Of a DNA stretch of 64,000 nucleotides, positions 31,834-41,858 are shown piece after piece (position 1 is the stretch's first letter; every line of letters starts with the position of its first letter). The position numbers and the translations under genes are program-made. The notes beneath the pieces are model-generated. The model was not told where the DNA came from. It did not search any database and saw only the letters and a list, made by a program, of their open reading frames with translations. This stretch comes from UBA2136 sp963974105 (GTDB lineage: Bacteria; Pseudomonadota; Alphaproteobacteria; UBA2136): positions 41,944 to 105,943 of the forward strand of contig CAXBBG010000006.1 of NCBI GenBank assembly GCA_963974105.1, given 5' to 3'.

Positions 31834-34800
31834 ATGAGTTACTCCTTCACTGATAAGAAGAGAATCCGTAAGAATTTCGGTAAAATTCAATCTGTAGCAG
31901 CTCTTCCGAGCCTACTGGAAATTCAAAAGAAATCTTTCGCGGCCTTTCTTGAGCCTGCGGAAACTAAAAAAGATACAACAGCTGCTTGTTTAGGTGACGC
32001 GTTTAAAGGCGTTTTCCCTATTACAGACAACACAGGCACAGCTGAACTTGAATATGTAAACTATTCATTTGATGCACCAAAATTTGACGTTGCTGAATGT
32101 ATGCAACGTAACATGACATACGGTGCTCCCCTTAAAGCAACACTTCGTTTGACTGTTTGGCAAGAAGACGAAGATACAGGTGCGCGTAGCGTTCAAGACA
32201 TAAAAGAACAAGAAGTTTACTTGGCCGACGTCCCTGTAATGACGCATAACGCTACTTTCGTAATTAACGGAACAGAGCGTGTGGTTGTTTCTCAGATGCA
32301 CCGTTCACCTGGCGTGTTCTTTGATCACGATAAAGGTATGAGTCACTCAAGCGGTAAGCTTTTATTCTCTGCACGTGTAATTCCATTCCGTGGTTCATGG
32401 TTAGACTTTGAATTTGACCATAAAGATAACGTACACGTTCGTATTGACCGTCGCCGTAAATTGCCGGCATCATACATGTTGCGTGCAATGGGTATGGAAG
32501 AACAACAAATTCTTGATATCTTTTACGACCGCGTTGATGTGCGTCTTAAGTCTAAGAAATTTGCATTGGCATTTACAAACATGTTTTATGAAGGTGTTAA
32601 ATTAACATCTGACCTTATCAACGCTGATTCAGGTGAAAAACTTGCAGAGTCTGGTAAAAAACTAACAAAACGCAAACTGAAGACTATTCAAGAAAGTGGT
32701 TGTCAGTGGGTAGCGCAAGAAAAGGAAGAGCTTCTTGGTCGTTACATTGCAGAACCTCTCGTAGATAGCGCGTCTGGCGAAGTTCTATACGGTGCTGGTG
32801 ATGAAGTTTCACTAGAAATGTTAGAGAAAATTGAAGAACTTGGTTTGAAAAAATTCCAAATTCTACAAATTGACCACATGAATGTGGGTGCTTACATACG
32901 TAACACGCTTCAAGTGGACAAAGTAACAAACAAAGAAGAAGCTTTGGCTGAGATTTACAAGGTTATGCGCCCTGGTGAACCAGCAACGCTTGAAGCTTCT
33001 GAAAAAATGTTCAACGGCTTATTCTTCGACGCTGACCGCTATGACTTAAGTGCTGTGGGTCGCATGAAAATGGACGCACGCCTCGGCTTTACAGATACAG
33101 ACGAAGAAAAACGTGTTTTGACACATGATGATGTTATTGCAACGCTGAAAAAACTTATAGAAATCCGTGATGGTAACGATGTGGTTGATGATATTGATCA
33201 CCTTGGTAACCGTCGTGTACGTTCTGTTGGTGAATTGATGGAAAACCAATTCCGCATTGGCTTGCTACGTATGGAACGTGGTATTAAAGAGCGTATGGCT
33301 TCTTCTGAAATTGCTTCAATGATGCCAAATGATCTGGTGAACGCTCGTCCGTTATTTGCTGCTTTGCGTGAATTCTTTGCTTCATCTCAGCTTTCACAGT
33401 TTATGGATCAAACCAACCCACTTTCTGAGGTGACGCACAAACGTCGTCTTTCAGCGCTTGGGCCTGGGGGTCTAACCCGTGAACGTGCTGGTTTTGAAGT
33501 GCGTGACGTACACCCAACACACTACGGCCGTATTTGCCCAATTGAAACACCTGAAGGTCCGAACATTGGTCTGATTAACTCACTTTCAACTTACGCACGT
33601 ATTAACAAATACGGCTTCATTGAGACACCTTTCCGTAAGGTTGTTAATGGTAAGGCGACAGATGAAATTGTTTATGTAAGTGCGATTAACGAAGCAAATC
33701 ACACAATTGCCCAAGCTTCTACAAAGCTAGATGCTAAAGGTAACTTGCAAGATGAGTTGATTATTTCTCGTCAAAAAGGTGAAACATTGCTTGCGCCACG
33801 TGAACAAGTGGATATGATGGACGTTTCTCCGCAGCAAGTTGTTTCTATTGCGACAGCGCTTATCCCATTCCTAGAAAATGATGATGCGAACCGTGCCTTG
33901 ATGGGTGCGAACATGATGCGTCAAGCTGTACCACTTATTAAGGCGGAAGCGCCACTTGTAGGTACGGGTATGGAAGCTATTGTTGCACAAGATTCTGGTG
34001 TGACAATTAACGCGAAGCGTGATGGTGTTGTAGAAAGTGCTGATGCTTCACGTATTGTTGTACGTGTGACAGAAAAACTTAAAGCTGGTGAGTCTGGTGT
34101 GGATATTTACCGCACAAGTAAATTTAAGCGTTCTAACCAAAACTCTTGTCTAAACCAACGTGTTATCGTTCGCGCTGGTGATGTTGTTAAAAAAGGTGAC
34201 ATCATGGCTGACGGTCCTTCGACTGATATGGGTGAATTGGCTCTTGGGCGTAACGTAACAGTGGCGTTTATGCCTTGGAACGGTTACAACTTTGAGGATA
34301 GTATCCTTATTTCTGAGCGTATTGTACGTGATGACGTTTATACATCTATTCACATTGATGAATTTGACGTTGTTGCACGTGATACTAAGCTTGGTGCGGA
34401 AGAAATCACACGTGATATTCCAAACGTTGGTGAAGAAGCTCTACGTAACCTAGATGACTCTGGTATTGTACACATTGGTGCAGAAGTAACAGGTGGTTCT
34501 ATTCTTGTTGGTAAAATTACACCAAAAGGTGAAACGCCAATGACACCTGAAGAAAAACTTCTACGTGCTATTTTCGGTGAAAAAGCTGCAGACGTACGTG
34601 ATACTTCATTACGTATGAAGCCAGGTGTTACTGGTACTGTTGTAGGTGTTAAAGTCTTTAACCGCCGTGGTGGTGAAAAAGACGAACGTACACTTCAAAT
34701 TGAAGAGCAAGAAATTGCACAGTACACACAAGACTTAAACGAAGAACGTCGTATTCTTGAAGCGGACACTAAGCTACGTTTGATTGACTTTGTGGTTGGT

Positions 34801-36018
34801 CAAAAAGCTGCTGCTAAATTTGGCGCGCTTGCAAAAGGTAAAGAAATTACTACTGAAGTTGTTTCTGAACTTAAGCTTGTGGATCTTTGGGATATTACAG
34901 TTTCAGATGAGAAGGTAATGTCAAACATTGAAGCACTTCGTGCTCAGCTGACATCAGATCTTCTTTCTCTAACTGAACGTCGTGAAGAGAAAATCAAGAA
35001 AATTCGCGCAGCGGACGAGCTTGCTCCAGGTGTTCTAAAATCGGTTAAAGTTTACATCGCTGTGAAGCGTAAACTACAACCAGGTGATAAGATGGCTGGT
35101 CGTCACGGTAACAAGGGTGTTATCTCTAAGATTTGTCCATTGGCTGACATGCCATACCGTGAAGACGGTACCCCGGTTGATATCGTGTTGAACCCACTTG
35201 GTGTCCCTTCACGTATGAACGTTGGTCAAATTCTTGAAACTCACTTAGGTTGGGCGGCTAAAGGTATCGGTGAAAAAATCGGTAAGCTTCTAGAAGACGC
35301 TAAATACACAGGTGAAGTGAAAGAACTTCGCGACTATGTTGAAAAAGTTTACAAAGACGGTACTGACGAAAAAGAACTTGCTAAGTTTACTGATACAGAA
35401 GTGAAAGAACTTGCCTTTAACTTACGCCATGGTATGCCAATTGCAACGCCAGTATTTGATGGTGCTACAGATGAAGAGATTTCTGCTCACTTAGAAGAAT
35501 CTGGTTGTGACTCTAGTGGTCAAATCCAGCTGTATGATGGTCTTTCAGGCGAAGCTTTTGACCGTAAGACAACAGTTGGTGTGATTTATATGCTGAAACT
35601 TCACCACTTGGTGGACGAGAAGATTCACGCACGTTCAATCGGACCTTACAGTCTTGTAACGCAACAGCCTCTTGGTGGTAAAGCACAGTTTGGTGGACAA
35701 CGTTTTGGTGAGATGGAAGTGTGGGCTCTACAAGCTTACGGTGCTTCATACACACTACAAGAAATGTTGACTGTTAAATCGGATGACGTGGCCGGCCGTA
35801 CGAAAACGTATGAAGCCATCGTTCGTGGTGAAAACAACTTTGAAGCTGGTATCCCAGAATCATTCAACGTTTTAACTAAGGAAATTCAAGCCTTGGGTAT
35901 GAACATGGAATTGGTGATGTCTGATGTTGAAGAAACAGAAGAAGATGACCTTGATTTTGGTGGCGATACAATGCCTCAAATCTCAGCAGATAACTTATTT
36001 GATAGTGCAGGAGAATAA
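31834..36018 (+). CDS. rpoB: RNA polymerase subunit beta
   Basis: A 1394-residue beta subunit, full length for alphaproteobacteria. The start is chosen at ATG 31834 (MSYSFTDKKRIRKNFG), nine bases after CAAAGG, over in-frame ATGs at 31801 and 31828. The rifampicin-binding cluster reads SQLSQFMDQTNPLSEVTHKR then RLSALGPGG, a rifampicin-sensitive-looking sequence: Asp, His and Ser at the common resistance positions are wild type. Late motifs KLQPGDKMAGRHGNKGVISK and GGKAQFGGQRFGEMEVWAL contact the active centre and the beta-prime subunit. Two bases separate it from rpoC. Confidence 0.99.
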   Translation: MSYSFTDKKRIRKNFGKIQSVAALPSLLEIQKKSFAAFLEPAETKKDTTAACLGDAFKGVFPITDNTGTAELEYVNYSFDAPKFDVAECMQRNMTYGAPLKATLRLTVWQEDEDTGARSVQDIKEQEVYLADVPVMTHNATFVINGTERVVVSQMHRSPGVFFDHDKGMSHSSGKLLFSARVIPFRGSWLDFEFDHKDNVHVRIDRRRKLPASYMLRAMGMEEQQILDIFYDRVDVRLKSKKFALAFTNMFYEGVKLTSDLINADSGEKLAESGKKLTKRKLKTIQESGCQWVAQEKEELLGRYIAEPLVDSASGEVLYGAGDEVSLEMLEKIEELGLKKFQILQIDHMNVGAYIRNTLQVDKVTNKEEALAEIYKVMRPGEPATLEASEKMFNGLFFDADRYDLSAVGRMKMDARLGFTDTDEEKRVLTHDDVIATLKKLIEIRDGNDVVDDIDHLGNRRVRSVGELMENQFRIGLLRMERGIKERMASSEIASMMPNDLVNARPLFAALREFFASSQLSQFMDQTNPLSEVTHKRRLSALGPGGLTRERAGFEVRDVHPTHYGRICPIETPEGPNIGLINSLSTYARINKYGFIETPFRKVVNGKATDEIVYVSAINEANHTIAQASTKLDAKGNLQDELIISRQKGETLLAPREQVDMMDVSPQQVVSIATALIPFLENDDANRALMGANMMRQAVPLIKAEAPLVGTGMEAIVAQDSGVTINAKRDGVVESADASRIVVRVTEKLKAGESGVDIYRTSKFKRSNQNSCLNQRVIVRAGDVVKKGDIMADGPSTDMGELALGRNVTVAFMPWNGYNFEDSILISERIVRDDVYTSIHIDEFDVVARDTKLGAEEITRDIPNVGEEALRNLDDSGIVHIGAEVTGGSILVGKITPKGETPMTPEEKLLRAIFGEKAADVRDTSLRMKPGVTGTVVGVKVFNRRGGEKDERTLQIEEQEIAQYTQDLNEERRILEADTKLRLIDFVVGQKAAAKFGALAKGKEITTEVVSELKLVDLWDITVSDEKVMSNIEALRAQLTSDLLSLTERREEKIKKIRAADELAPGVLKSVKVYIAVKRKLQPGDKMAGRHGNKGVISKICPLADMPYREDGTPVDIVLNPLGVPSRMNVGQILETHLGWAAKGIGEKIGKLLEDAKYTGEVKELRDYVEKVYKDGTDEKELAKFTDTEVKELAFNLRHGMPIATPVFDGATDEEISAHLEESGCDSSGQIQLYDGLSGEAFDRKTTVGVIYMLKLHHLVDEKIHARSIGPYSLVTQQPLGGKAQFGGQRFGEMEVWALQAYGASYTLQEMLTVKSDDVAGRTKTYEAIVRGENNFEAGIPESFNVLTKEIQALGMNMELVMSDVEETEEDDLDFGGDTMPQISADNLFDSAGE

Positions 36019-36020
36019 AC

Positions 36021-39000
36021 ATGAACGACATCATGAACCTATTTAACAAGCCAGCAACAGTAGCACAGGAATTTGATGCGATACGTATTTCGCTTTCATC
36101 ACCTGAACAAATTCGTGCGCGCTCTTTTGGTGAAGTAACTAAACCAGAAACAATTAACTACCGTACATTCAAACCTGAACACGGCGGCTTATTCTGTTCT
36201 CGTATTTTTGGACCAGTAAAAGATTACGAATGTCTTTGTGGTAAATACAAGCGCATGAAACACCGTGGTATTGTTTGTGAAAAATGTGGTGTTGAGGTTA
36301 TCGAATCTAAAGTGCGTCGTGACCGCATGGGTCACATTGACCTAGCGGCTCCTGTGGCACACATTTGGTTCTTAAAACTTTTACCTTCACGTATTGGTAC
36401 ACTTCTAGAGCTTACACTTAAAGACCTAGAAAAAATTCTATACTTTGAAAGCTTTGTAGTTGTTGATCCTGGTATGACACCAATGGATAAATACGAACTT
36501 CTAACTGAAGAAGAATACATGGACGCTCAAGATGAGTACGGCGAAGATGGTTTTACAGCAGAAATTGGTGCTGAAGCTATCCGTACAATGTTACGTGAAC
36601 TTGATATGCCTTCAATTAAAGTTGAACTTGAAGCTTTGCTTTCTGAGTCACTTTCTGTAATGAAACGTACTAAAGTTGTGAAGCGTCTTAAAGTTGTTAA
36701 CGCTTTCTTAGAATCTGGTAACAAAGCTGAGTGGATGGTTATGGATATTATTCCTGTACTTCCACCTGAATTGCGCCCACTTGTTCCACTAGATGGTGGT
36801 CGTTTTGCGACTTCTGATCTCAACGATCTTTACCGTCGTGTTGTTAACCGTAACAACCGTCTCAAACGTCTTTTGGAATTACGTGCGCCAGAAATTATTG
36901 TGCGTAACGAGAAACGTATGTTGCAAGAATCGGTTGATGCACTGTTTGATAACGGTCGTCGCGGTCGTGTGATTACAGGTGCGAACAAGCGTCCACTTAA
37001 GTCACTTGCTGATATGCTTAAAGGTAAGCAAGGTCGTTTCCGTCAAAACTTACTTGGTAAGCGTGTGGATTACTCTGGTCGTTCTGTTATTACAGTAGGT
37101 CCAAACCTTATGCTACACCAATGTGGTTTGCCTAAGAAAATGGCTCTTGAACTATTCAAGCCTTTCATTTACCACAAGTTAGAACTTAAAGGTCTTGCTT
37201 CAACAATTAAAGCTGCCAAAAAAATGGTTGAACGTGCTGAAGATGAAGTGTGGGACGTTCTAGAAGAAGTGATCCGCGAGCACCCAGTTATGCTTAACCG
37301 TGCGCCAACACTTCACCGTCTTGGTATCCAAGCGTTTGAGCCTAAACTTATTGAAGGTAAAGCTATCCAGCTTCACCCTCTTGTATGTACAGCTTTTAAC
37401 GCCGATTTTGATGGTGACCAAATGGCCGTACACGTACCACTTTCTCTTGAAGCTCAAATTGAGTGCCGTGTATTGATGATGTCTACTAACAATATCCTTT
37501 CACCTTCTTCTGGTAAGCCAATTATTGTCCCTTCACAGGATATTATTTTGGGTCTTTACTGGTTGTCTATGGCACGATTTGGTGAAGTTGGTGAAGGCAC
37601 TATCTTTACAGATATGGGTGAAATTGAGCACGCATTGAACGAACGTTCAGTAACACTGCACACACGTATTAAAGCTAAGTTCCGTGGTAAGATGGTTGAC
37701 ACTTCTGTAGGTCGTATGTACCTCGCACAAATGTTGCCAGATCACCCAGATTTGACTTTCGATATGGTAAACCGTATTTTGACGAAGAAAGAAATTGGTG
37801 CAATGTTGCATAAAGTTTATCTTTCATGCGGTCAAAAAGCATCATGCCTATTTGCTGATAACATGATGGCACTTGGTTTCCGTTTTGCGGCTAAGTCAGG
37901 TATTTCATTCGGTAAAGATGATATTCTTATCCCTGCTGAGAAATACACAATGGTTGCTGAAGCTGAAGCTGAAGTATTACGTTTTGAAAAGCAGTACATG
38001 GATGGTTTGATCACTTCAGGTGAGAAATATAACAAAGTTATTGATATTTGGCAGCACACAACAGATGCTATTAAAGATAAGATGATGGCGGAAATTTCTG
38101 ATAAAGAAGTTGTACTTGATGGCGAAAAACGCATTCAGCCTTCTATGAACAGTATTTACATTATGGCGACATCTGGTGCGCGTGGATCTGTAACTCAGAT
38201 GCGTCAGCTAGGTGGTATGCGTGGTTTGATGGCGAAACCAAACGGTGAAATTATTGAAACACCAATTACAGCGAACTTCCGTGAAGGTTTGACAGTACTA
38301 CAGTACTTTATCTCGACTCACGGTGCGCGTAAAGGTTTGGCCGATACTGCCCTTAAAACTGCGAACTCTGGTTACTTAACACGTCGTCTTGTTGACGTTT
38401 CACAGGACTCTGTGATTTCTGAAGAAGATTGCGGTACACAACAGTTTATTAACGTAACTGCGTTGATGGATAGTGGTAACGAAATGGAATCATTAGGTGA
38501 GCGTATCCTTGGTCGTACAGTGGCTGAAGATATTATTAACCCACTTACTGGTGATATCATTGCGAACACAAATGACCTTCTTGACGAAATGAAAGTTGGT
38601 GAAATTGAGCGCGCTGGTATTGAAGGCATTAAAATGCGTTCTCCACTTACATGTGAATCTAAAGATGGTTTATGTGCACGTTGTTACGGTCGTGACCTTG
38701 CACGTGGTACAGCTGTTAACATTGGTGAAGCTGTTGGTGTTATTGCTGCACAAAGTATTGGTGAGCCTGGTACACAGCTTACTATGCGTACGTTCCACAT
38801 TGGTGGTACTGCGTCAGCTGGTACAGCGGTTTCAAAAGCGGAAGCTGAGCGTGATGGTAAGGTTAAACTACGTAACGTGGTTGTACTTGAAAACACGGAT
38901 AAAGCTGAAGTTATCATGTCTCGTAAGGCTGAAGTTGGTGTTGAAGATAGCGCTGGTCGTGTTCATCAATGGCACAAGCTACCTTACGGTGCTAAGTTAC

Positions 39001-40208
39001 TTGTTAAAGAAACAAGCAAGCTTAAAGCTGGTGAGAAATTGGCTGAGTGGGATCCATATACACACCCAATTATCGTTGAAGTTAAAGGTACTGCACAGTT
39101 CCTAGACCTTAAAGATGGTGTGACATTGAACGAAATTACTGATGATGCGACTGGTATTAGCCGCCGTGAAGTAATGGACTGGAAGCAAAGTGCGCGTATG
39201 GCAGATTTGAAACCATCTATCGTTCTTGTGGACAACTCTGGTAAGATTATTACATTGCCTAACGGTTCTCAAGCGGTTTACCACTTGCCTGTAGGTGCAA
39301 TTCTTTCTATTAGTGAAGGCGATATGGTTCACCCTGGTGATACAATTGCGCGTCTACCTAAAGAATCACTGAAATCACGAGATATTACAGGTGGTCTACC
39401 ACGTGTAGCCGAGCTATTTGAAGCGCGTAAGCCTAAAGATAGTGCGATTTTAGCTGAAAACACTGGACTTGTATCATTCGGTAAAGACCTTAAAGGTAAG
39501 CGTCGTTTGGTTGTGACTGGTAAGAAAGAAGATGGTAGCGAAGATGTACGTGAATACCTCATTCCAAAAGGTAACCACATTACAGTACGTGAAGGTGACC
39601 ACGTTGAAGCGGGTGAAATGCTTCTTGAAGGTGCGAAAGTTCCTGAAGACATTCTACGTGCAAACGGTGTTCCAGCACTTGCTGAGTACATGATCAAAGA
39701 GATCCAAAGCGTTTACCGTCTACAAGGTGTAAGCATTAACGATAAGCACATTGAGGTTATCGTGCGTCAAATGCTTCAGAAAGTTATTGTGACTATGCCT
39801 GGCGAATCTACATTCGTTGAAGGTGAAACAGCAGAACTTTCTGACGTACTACATGCAAATGTTGAACTTGCAGCACGTAATAAAACTCAAGTGGAATACG
39901 AACTACAGCTACAGGGTATTACTAAAGCGTCCTTGACGTCTAAGTCATTCATCTCTGCTGCGTCATTCCAAGAGACAACGAAAGTGCTAACGGAAGCTGC
40001 CGTTGCTGGTAAGATGGATACATTGAACGGTCTTAAAGAGAACGTGATTGTAGGTCGACTTATCCCAGCGGGTACAGGTCGTATGCTATCTGAAATGCGC
40101 CGTCAAGCGCACTTGAAAGATGTCACACCAACTCCAGTTGGTCCAGCATCTAACTCAAGTGATGCCTTGTCAGCCTTTGAAGCGGCGTCTACGCACACAG
40201 GCTTCTAA
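36021..40208 (+). CDS. rpoC: RNA polymerase subunit beta-prime
   Basis: A 1395-residue subunit. The N-terminal zinc ribbon is intact (CLCGKYKRMKHRGIVCEKCG), as are the RPxxLKSLADMLKGKQGRFRQ switch region and the catalytic magnesium motif NADFDGDQMAVHVPLS. The trigger-loop region AQSIGEPGTQLTMRTFHIGG and the second zinc site CESKDGLCARCYGRDLARG are also intact. It is cotranscribed with rpoB and followed by a strong terminator. Confidence 0.99.
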   Translation: MNDIMNLFNKPATVAQEFDAIRISLSSPEQIRARSFGEVTKPETINYRTFKPEHGGLFCSRIFGPVKDYECLCGKYKRMKHRGIVCEKCGVEVIESKVRRDRMGHIDLAAPVAHIWFLKLLPSRIGTLLELTLKDLEKILYFESFVVVDPGMTPMDKYELLTEEEYMDAQDEYGEDGFTAEIGAEAIRTMLRELDMPSIKVELEALLSESLSVMKRTKVVKRLKVVNAFLESGNKAEWMVMDIIPVLPPELRPLVPLDGGRFATSDLNDLYRRVVNRNNRLKRLLELRAPEIIVRNEKRMLQESVDALFDNGRRGRVITGANKRPLKSLADMLKGKQGRFRQNLLGKRVDYSGRSVITVGPNLMLHQCGLPKKMALELFKPFIYHKLELKGLASTIKAAKKMVERAEDEVWDVLEEVIREHPVMLNRAPTLHRLGIQAFEPKLIEGKAIQLHPLVCTAFNADFDGDQMAVHVPLSLEAQIECRVLMMSTNNILSPSSGKPIIVPSQDIILGLYWLSMARFGEVGEGTIFTDMGEIEHALNERSVTLHTRIKAKFRGKMVDTSVGRMYLAQMLPDHPDLTFDMVNRILTKKEIGAMLHKVYLSCGQKASCLFADNMMALGFRFAAKSGISFGKDDILIPAEKYTMVAEAEAEVLRFEKQYMDGLITSGEKYNKVIDIWQHTTDAIKDKMMAEISDKEVVLDGEKRIQPSMNSIYIMATSGARGSVTQMRQLGGMRGLMAKPNGEIIETPITANFREGLTVLQYFISTHGARKGLADTALKTANSGYLTRRLVDVSQDSVISEEDCGTQQFINVTALMDSGNEMESLGERILGRTVAEDIINPLTGDIIANTNDLLDEMKVGEIERAGIEGIKMRSPLTCESKDGLCARCYGRDLARGTAVNIGEAVGVIAAQSIGEPGTQLTMRTFHIGGTASAGTAVSKAEAERDGKVKLRNVVVLENTDKAEVIMSRKAEVGVEDSAGRVHQWHKLPYGAKLLVKETSKLKAGEKLAEWDPYTHPIIVEVKGTAQFLDLKDGVTLNEITDDATGISRREVMDWKQSARMADLKPSIVLVDNSGKIITLPNGSQAVYHLPVGAILSISEGDMVHPGDTIARLPKESLKSRDITGGLPRVAELFEARKPKDSAILAENTGLVSFGKDLKGKRRLVVTGKKEDGSEDVREYLIPKGNHITVREGDHVEAGEMLLEGAKVPEDILRANGVPALAEYMIKEIQSVYRLQGVSINDKHIEVIVRQMLQKVIVTMPGESTFVEGETAELSDVLHANVELAARNKTQVEYELQLQGITKASLTSKSFISAASFQETTKVLTEAAVAGKMDTLNGLKENVIVGRLIPAGTGRMLSEMRRQAHLKDVTPTPVGPASNSSDALSAFEAASTHTGF

Positions 40209-40230
40209 AAGTTTACTTTTAGAATTAGGG

Positions 40231-40256
40231 AAAGGGCACCTTCGGGTGTCCTTTTT
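40231..40256 (+). terminator. Rho-independent terminator of the rpoBC operon
   Basis: AAAGGGCACC-TTCG-GGTGTCCTTTTT, stable tetraloop hairpin with T-run, 23 bases after rpoC. Confidence 0.92.
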
Positions 40257-40367
40257 CGTTCTAAAGAATGTAAATTGCGTTTAGCGGCGGTTTATTCTTA
40301 TAAACCTCGAAACACTTAAATTTTTATTACACACTCTATTCTATAAAGGGAAATCTATGGCAGCGCC

Positions 40368-40595
40368 ATGGATATCATTAAAAAGTATACAGCAATATTT
40401 TTTGGTGAATTAACAATTGTGGACGCTTGTATTTTACGTGGATCTTCAACAATTGAAGTAATGGCAGAAGATGAAATGCTGGAAACTTTAAAGTCTGAAG
40501 GGGATATACCGAATAATTGTCGTTTTTACGCGACGGAATATGGGCGTTTTACGGCAGGCTGTGACGTATTTGAACTGAAATTGACGTGCTCCTAA
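40368..40595 (+). CDS. Small protein of unknown function
   Basis: A 75-residue protein I do not recognise, containing three cysteines (DACILRGS, NNCRFYATEYG, TAGCDVFELKLTCS). The frame has one usable ATG, at 40368; a good AAAGGG site lies 17 bases upstream, rather far. It fits better an out-of-frame ATG at 40357 that opens only 18 codons and ends inside this gene. The downstream terminator supports a real transcription unit. Confidence 0.55.
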   Translation: MDIIKKYTAIFFGELTIVDACILRGSSTIEVMAEDEMLETLKSEGDIPNNCRFYATEYGRFTAGCDVFELKLTCS

Positions 40596-40613
40596 ACTAT
40601 CGAACTTAATTAA

Positions 40614-40640
40614 GAGTCTCCTTTTATGGAGGCTTTTTTT
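40614..40640 (+). terminator. Rho-independent terminator
   Basis: AGTCTCC-TTTTAT-GGAGGCT followed by a T-run, between two small genes. Confidence 0.8.
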
Positions 40641-40659
40641 ACCTTCCTAAGGAGGCTTT

Positions 40660-41238
40660 ATGTCTCAAAATATCTATACACCACAACGACTTGTTGTTTA
40701 TGTGGTTGCTAGTGATGATGGTTTAGCGCCAAATGTTCAAGGCGATGTGTGTACTTTATCTGTGTGTAAGCCTGTGGTACGTAGAGTTGCAAAGCAGGGG
40801 GCTGACTGGGTTGTTGGTATGTCGACGACGAAGGATGGCATAAACAAATTGATTTACGTAATGCAAGTTGAAGAAAAAATTCCATATAATGATTTTTATA
40901 ATGATGGACGCTTTGCTTGTAAAAAGCCAGATATGTATAATTTTGAAGGCGATAATTTTATTTTAGATGGAAATGCTATGCCTTGGGGTATGCATTATGG
41001 ATTTGAAGATAAAATGAAGCGTAACATGAAGAGCCCTTATGCGCTAATTGCGACAAAATTTTGGTATTTTGGAAAAAATGCACCAGAAATTCCAAGTGAT
41101 TTTAGAGATAGTAAACTTATTTTAGGGCCACGCCGTGGTCACAAAATTGTAGATGATAAAAGTCAGGTTTCTATGTTTTACAATTGGTTGTGCCAGTCTT
41201 ATAAATGTGGTATCCACGGAAAATACCGAGATTCGTAA
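40660..41238 (+). CDS. Nucleotide modification associated domain 2 (Nmad2)-like protein
   Basis: A 192-residue cytoplasmic protein. The N-terminal pattern RLVVYVVASDDGLAPNVQGD followed by VCTLSVCKPVVRRVAKQGADW and VVGMST matches what I know of the Nmad2 family, first described near modified-base biosynthesis genes of phages and bacteria. The later segment MPWGMHYGFEDKMKRN and the RGHKIV strand also fit. Its biochemical role is unknown. It has an ideal TAAGGAGG ribosome site 6 bases before the ATG. No other DNA-modification gene is nearby, so it stands alone between terminators. Confidence 0.68.
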   Translation: MSQNIYTPQRLVVYVVASDDGLAPNVQGDVCTLSVCKPVVRRVAKQGADWVVGMSTTKDGINKLIYVMQVEEKIPYNDFYNDGRFACKKPDMYNFEGDNFILDGNAMPWGMHYGFEDKMKRNMKSPYALIATKFWYFGKNAPEIPSDFRDSKLILGPRRGHKIVDDKSQVSMFYNWLCQSYKCGIHGKYRDS

Positions 41239-41266
41239 AAATAGCCCTGACAACAGGGCTATTTTT
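41239..41266 (+). terminator. Rho-independent terminator
   Basis: AAATAGCCCTG-ACAA-CAGGGCTATTTTTT hairpin with T-run directly after the Nmad2-like gene. Confidence 0.9.
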
Positions 41267-41357
41267 TATGCATAAATGTCAGTTTAATGTCATTTTTTTT
41301 GATGCTTAACTTTCATGAAGTGGTATAAGATTATGGTGTAAGAGGGAGGATAAAAAG

Positions 41358-41534
41358 ATGAATATTTCCATAGAACAGTTGGTTGTTTACGAAAAACAAA
41401 AAGAAAAAGAACGTCAAGAACGTGAAATTTCTCGTATGCCTGCAGAACTTGAACAGCCTGCATATGAAGAAATTATTAAGGTTAATGAGACTGAAGTAAC
41501 TTATGAGTCTTGTGTGGTTACAATTGCGATGTAA
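41358..41534 (+). CDS. Small acidic protein, 58 residues
   Basis: An unrecognised 58-residue frame with a good GGGAGGA ribosome site 7 bases before the ATG. The N-terminal half is a charged helix (EKQKEKERQEREISRM). The C-terminal half is acidic and ends SCVVTIAM. It has no membrane segment. The ribosome site, the spacing and the similar neighbour downstream make a real gene more likely than chance. It ends in TAA at 41534. Confidence 0.5.
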   Translation: MNISIEQLVVYEKQKEKERQEREISRMPAELEQPAYEEIIKVNETEVTYESCVVTIAM

Positions 41535-41616
41535 TTTATTTTATGCATAAGGGTTGAAAATGCATTTTGTAACCTTATTTTATATATATATTTAAATTTG
41601 AAGAGGGAGTGGGTAA

Positions 41617-41796
41617 ATGTCTTCTGTGTATGAACAAGATGCAGCTATTAGCAATGTATTTGATGAATTTATGAATAATCCTGAAATGTCTGTTGAGGCA
41701 TTGGCCGAAAACCTAACACAGGCTCCTGTTGTGGGTGTTTTAGATGAAGCGTTTGAAGATGTTTCTGTTGAAATGGCTTATGAATTAGACATGTAA
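41617..41796 (+). CDS. Small acidic protein, 59 residues
   Basis: An unrecognised 59-residue, strongly acidic frame (calculated by eye: about 14 Asp/Glu and no Lys or Arg). It starts at ATG 41617, downstream of an AGAGGGAG site, and ends LDM-stop. The sequence is helical in character (QDAAISNVFDEFMNN, VEALAENLTQ, LDEAFEDVSVEMAYE). A strong terminator begins 12 bases after the stop, which supports it being a translated gene, possibly cotranscribed with the 58-residue frame. Confidence 0.55.
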   Translation: MSSVYEQDAAISNVFDEFMNNPEMSVEALAENLTQAPVVGVLDEAFEDVSVEMAYELDM

Positions 41797-41808
41797 AAAA
41801 CTAACGAT

Positions 41809-41836
41809 AAAAAGCCCTCTCTGGAGGGCTTTTTGT
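41809..41836. terminator. Bidirectional rho-independent terminator
   Basis: AAAAAGCCCTC-TCT-GGAGGGCTTTTTG between convergent genes. Confidence 0.9.
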
Positions 41837-41858
41837 TTTTCTTTAAAGTGATCGATTA

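Noticed and set aside
40357..40413. ATG with a good ribosome site opening an 18-codon frame before the small gene at 40368.
   Set aside because: Too short and overlapping in another frame; possible leader peptide but nothing supports it.
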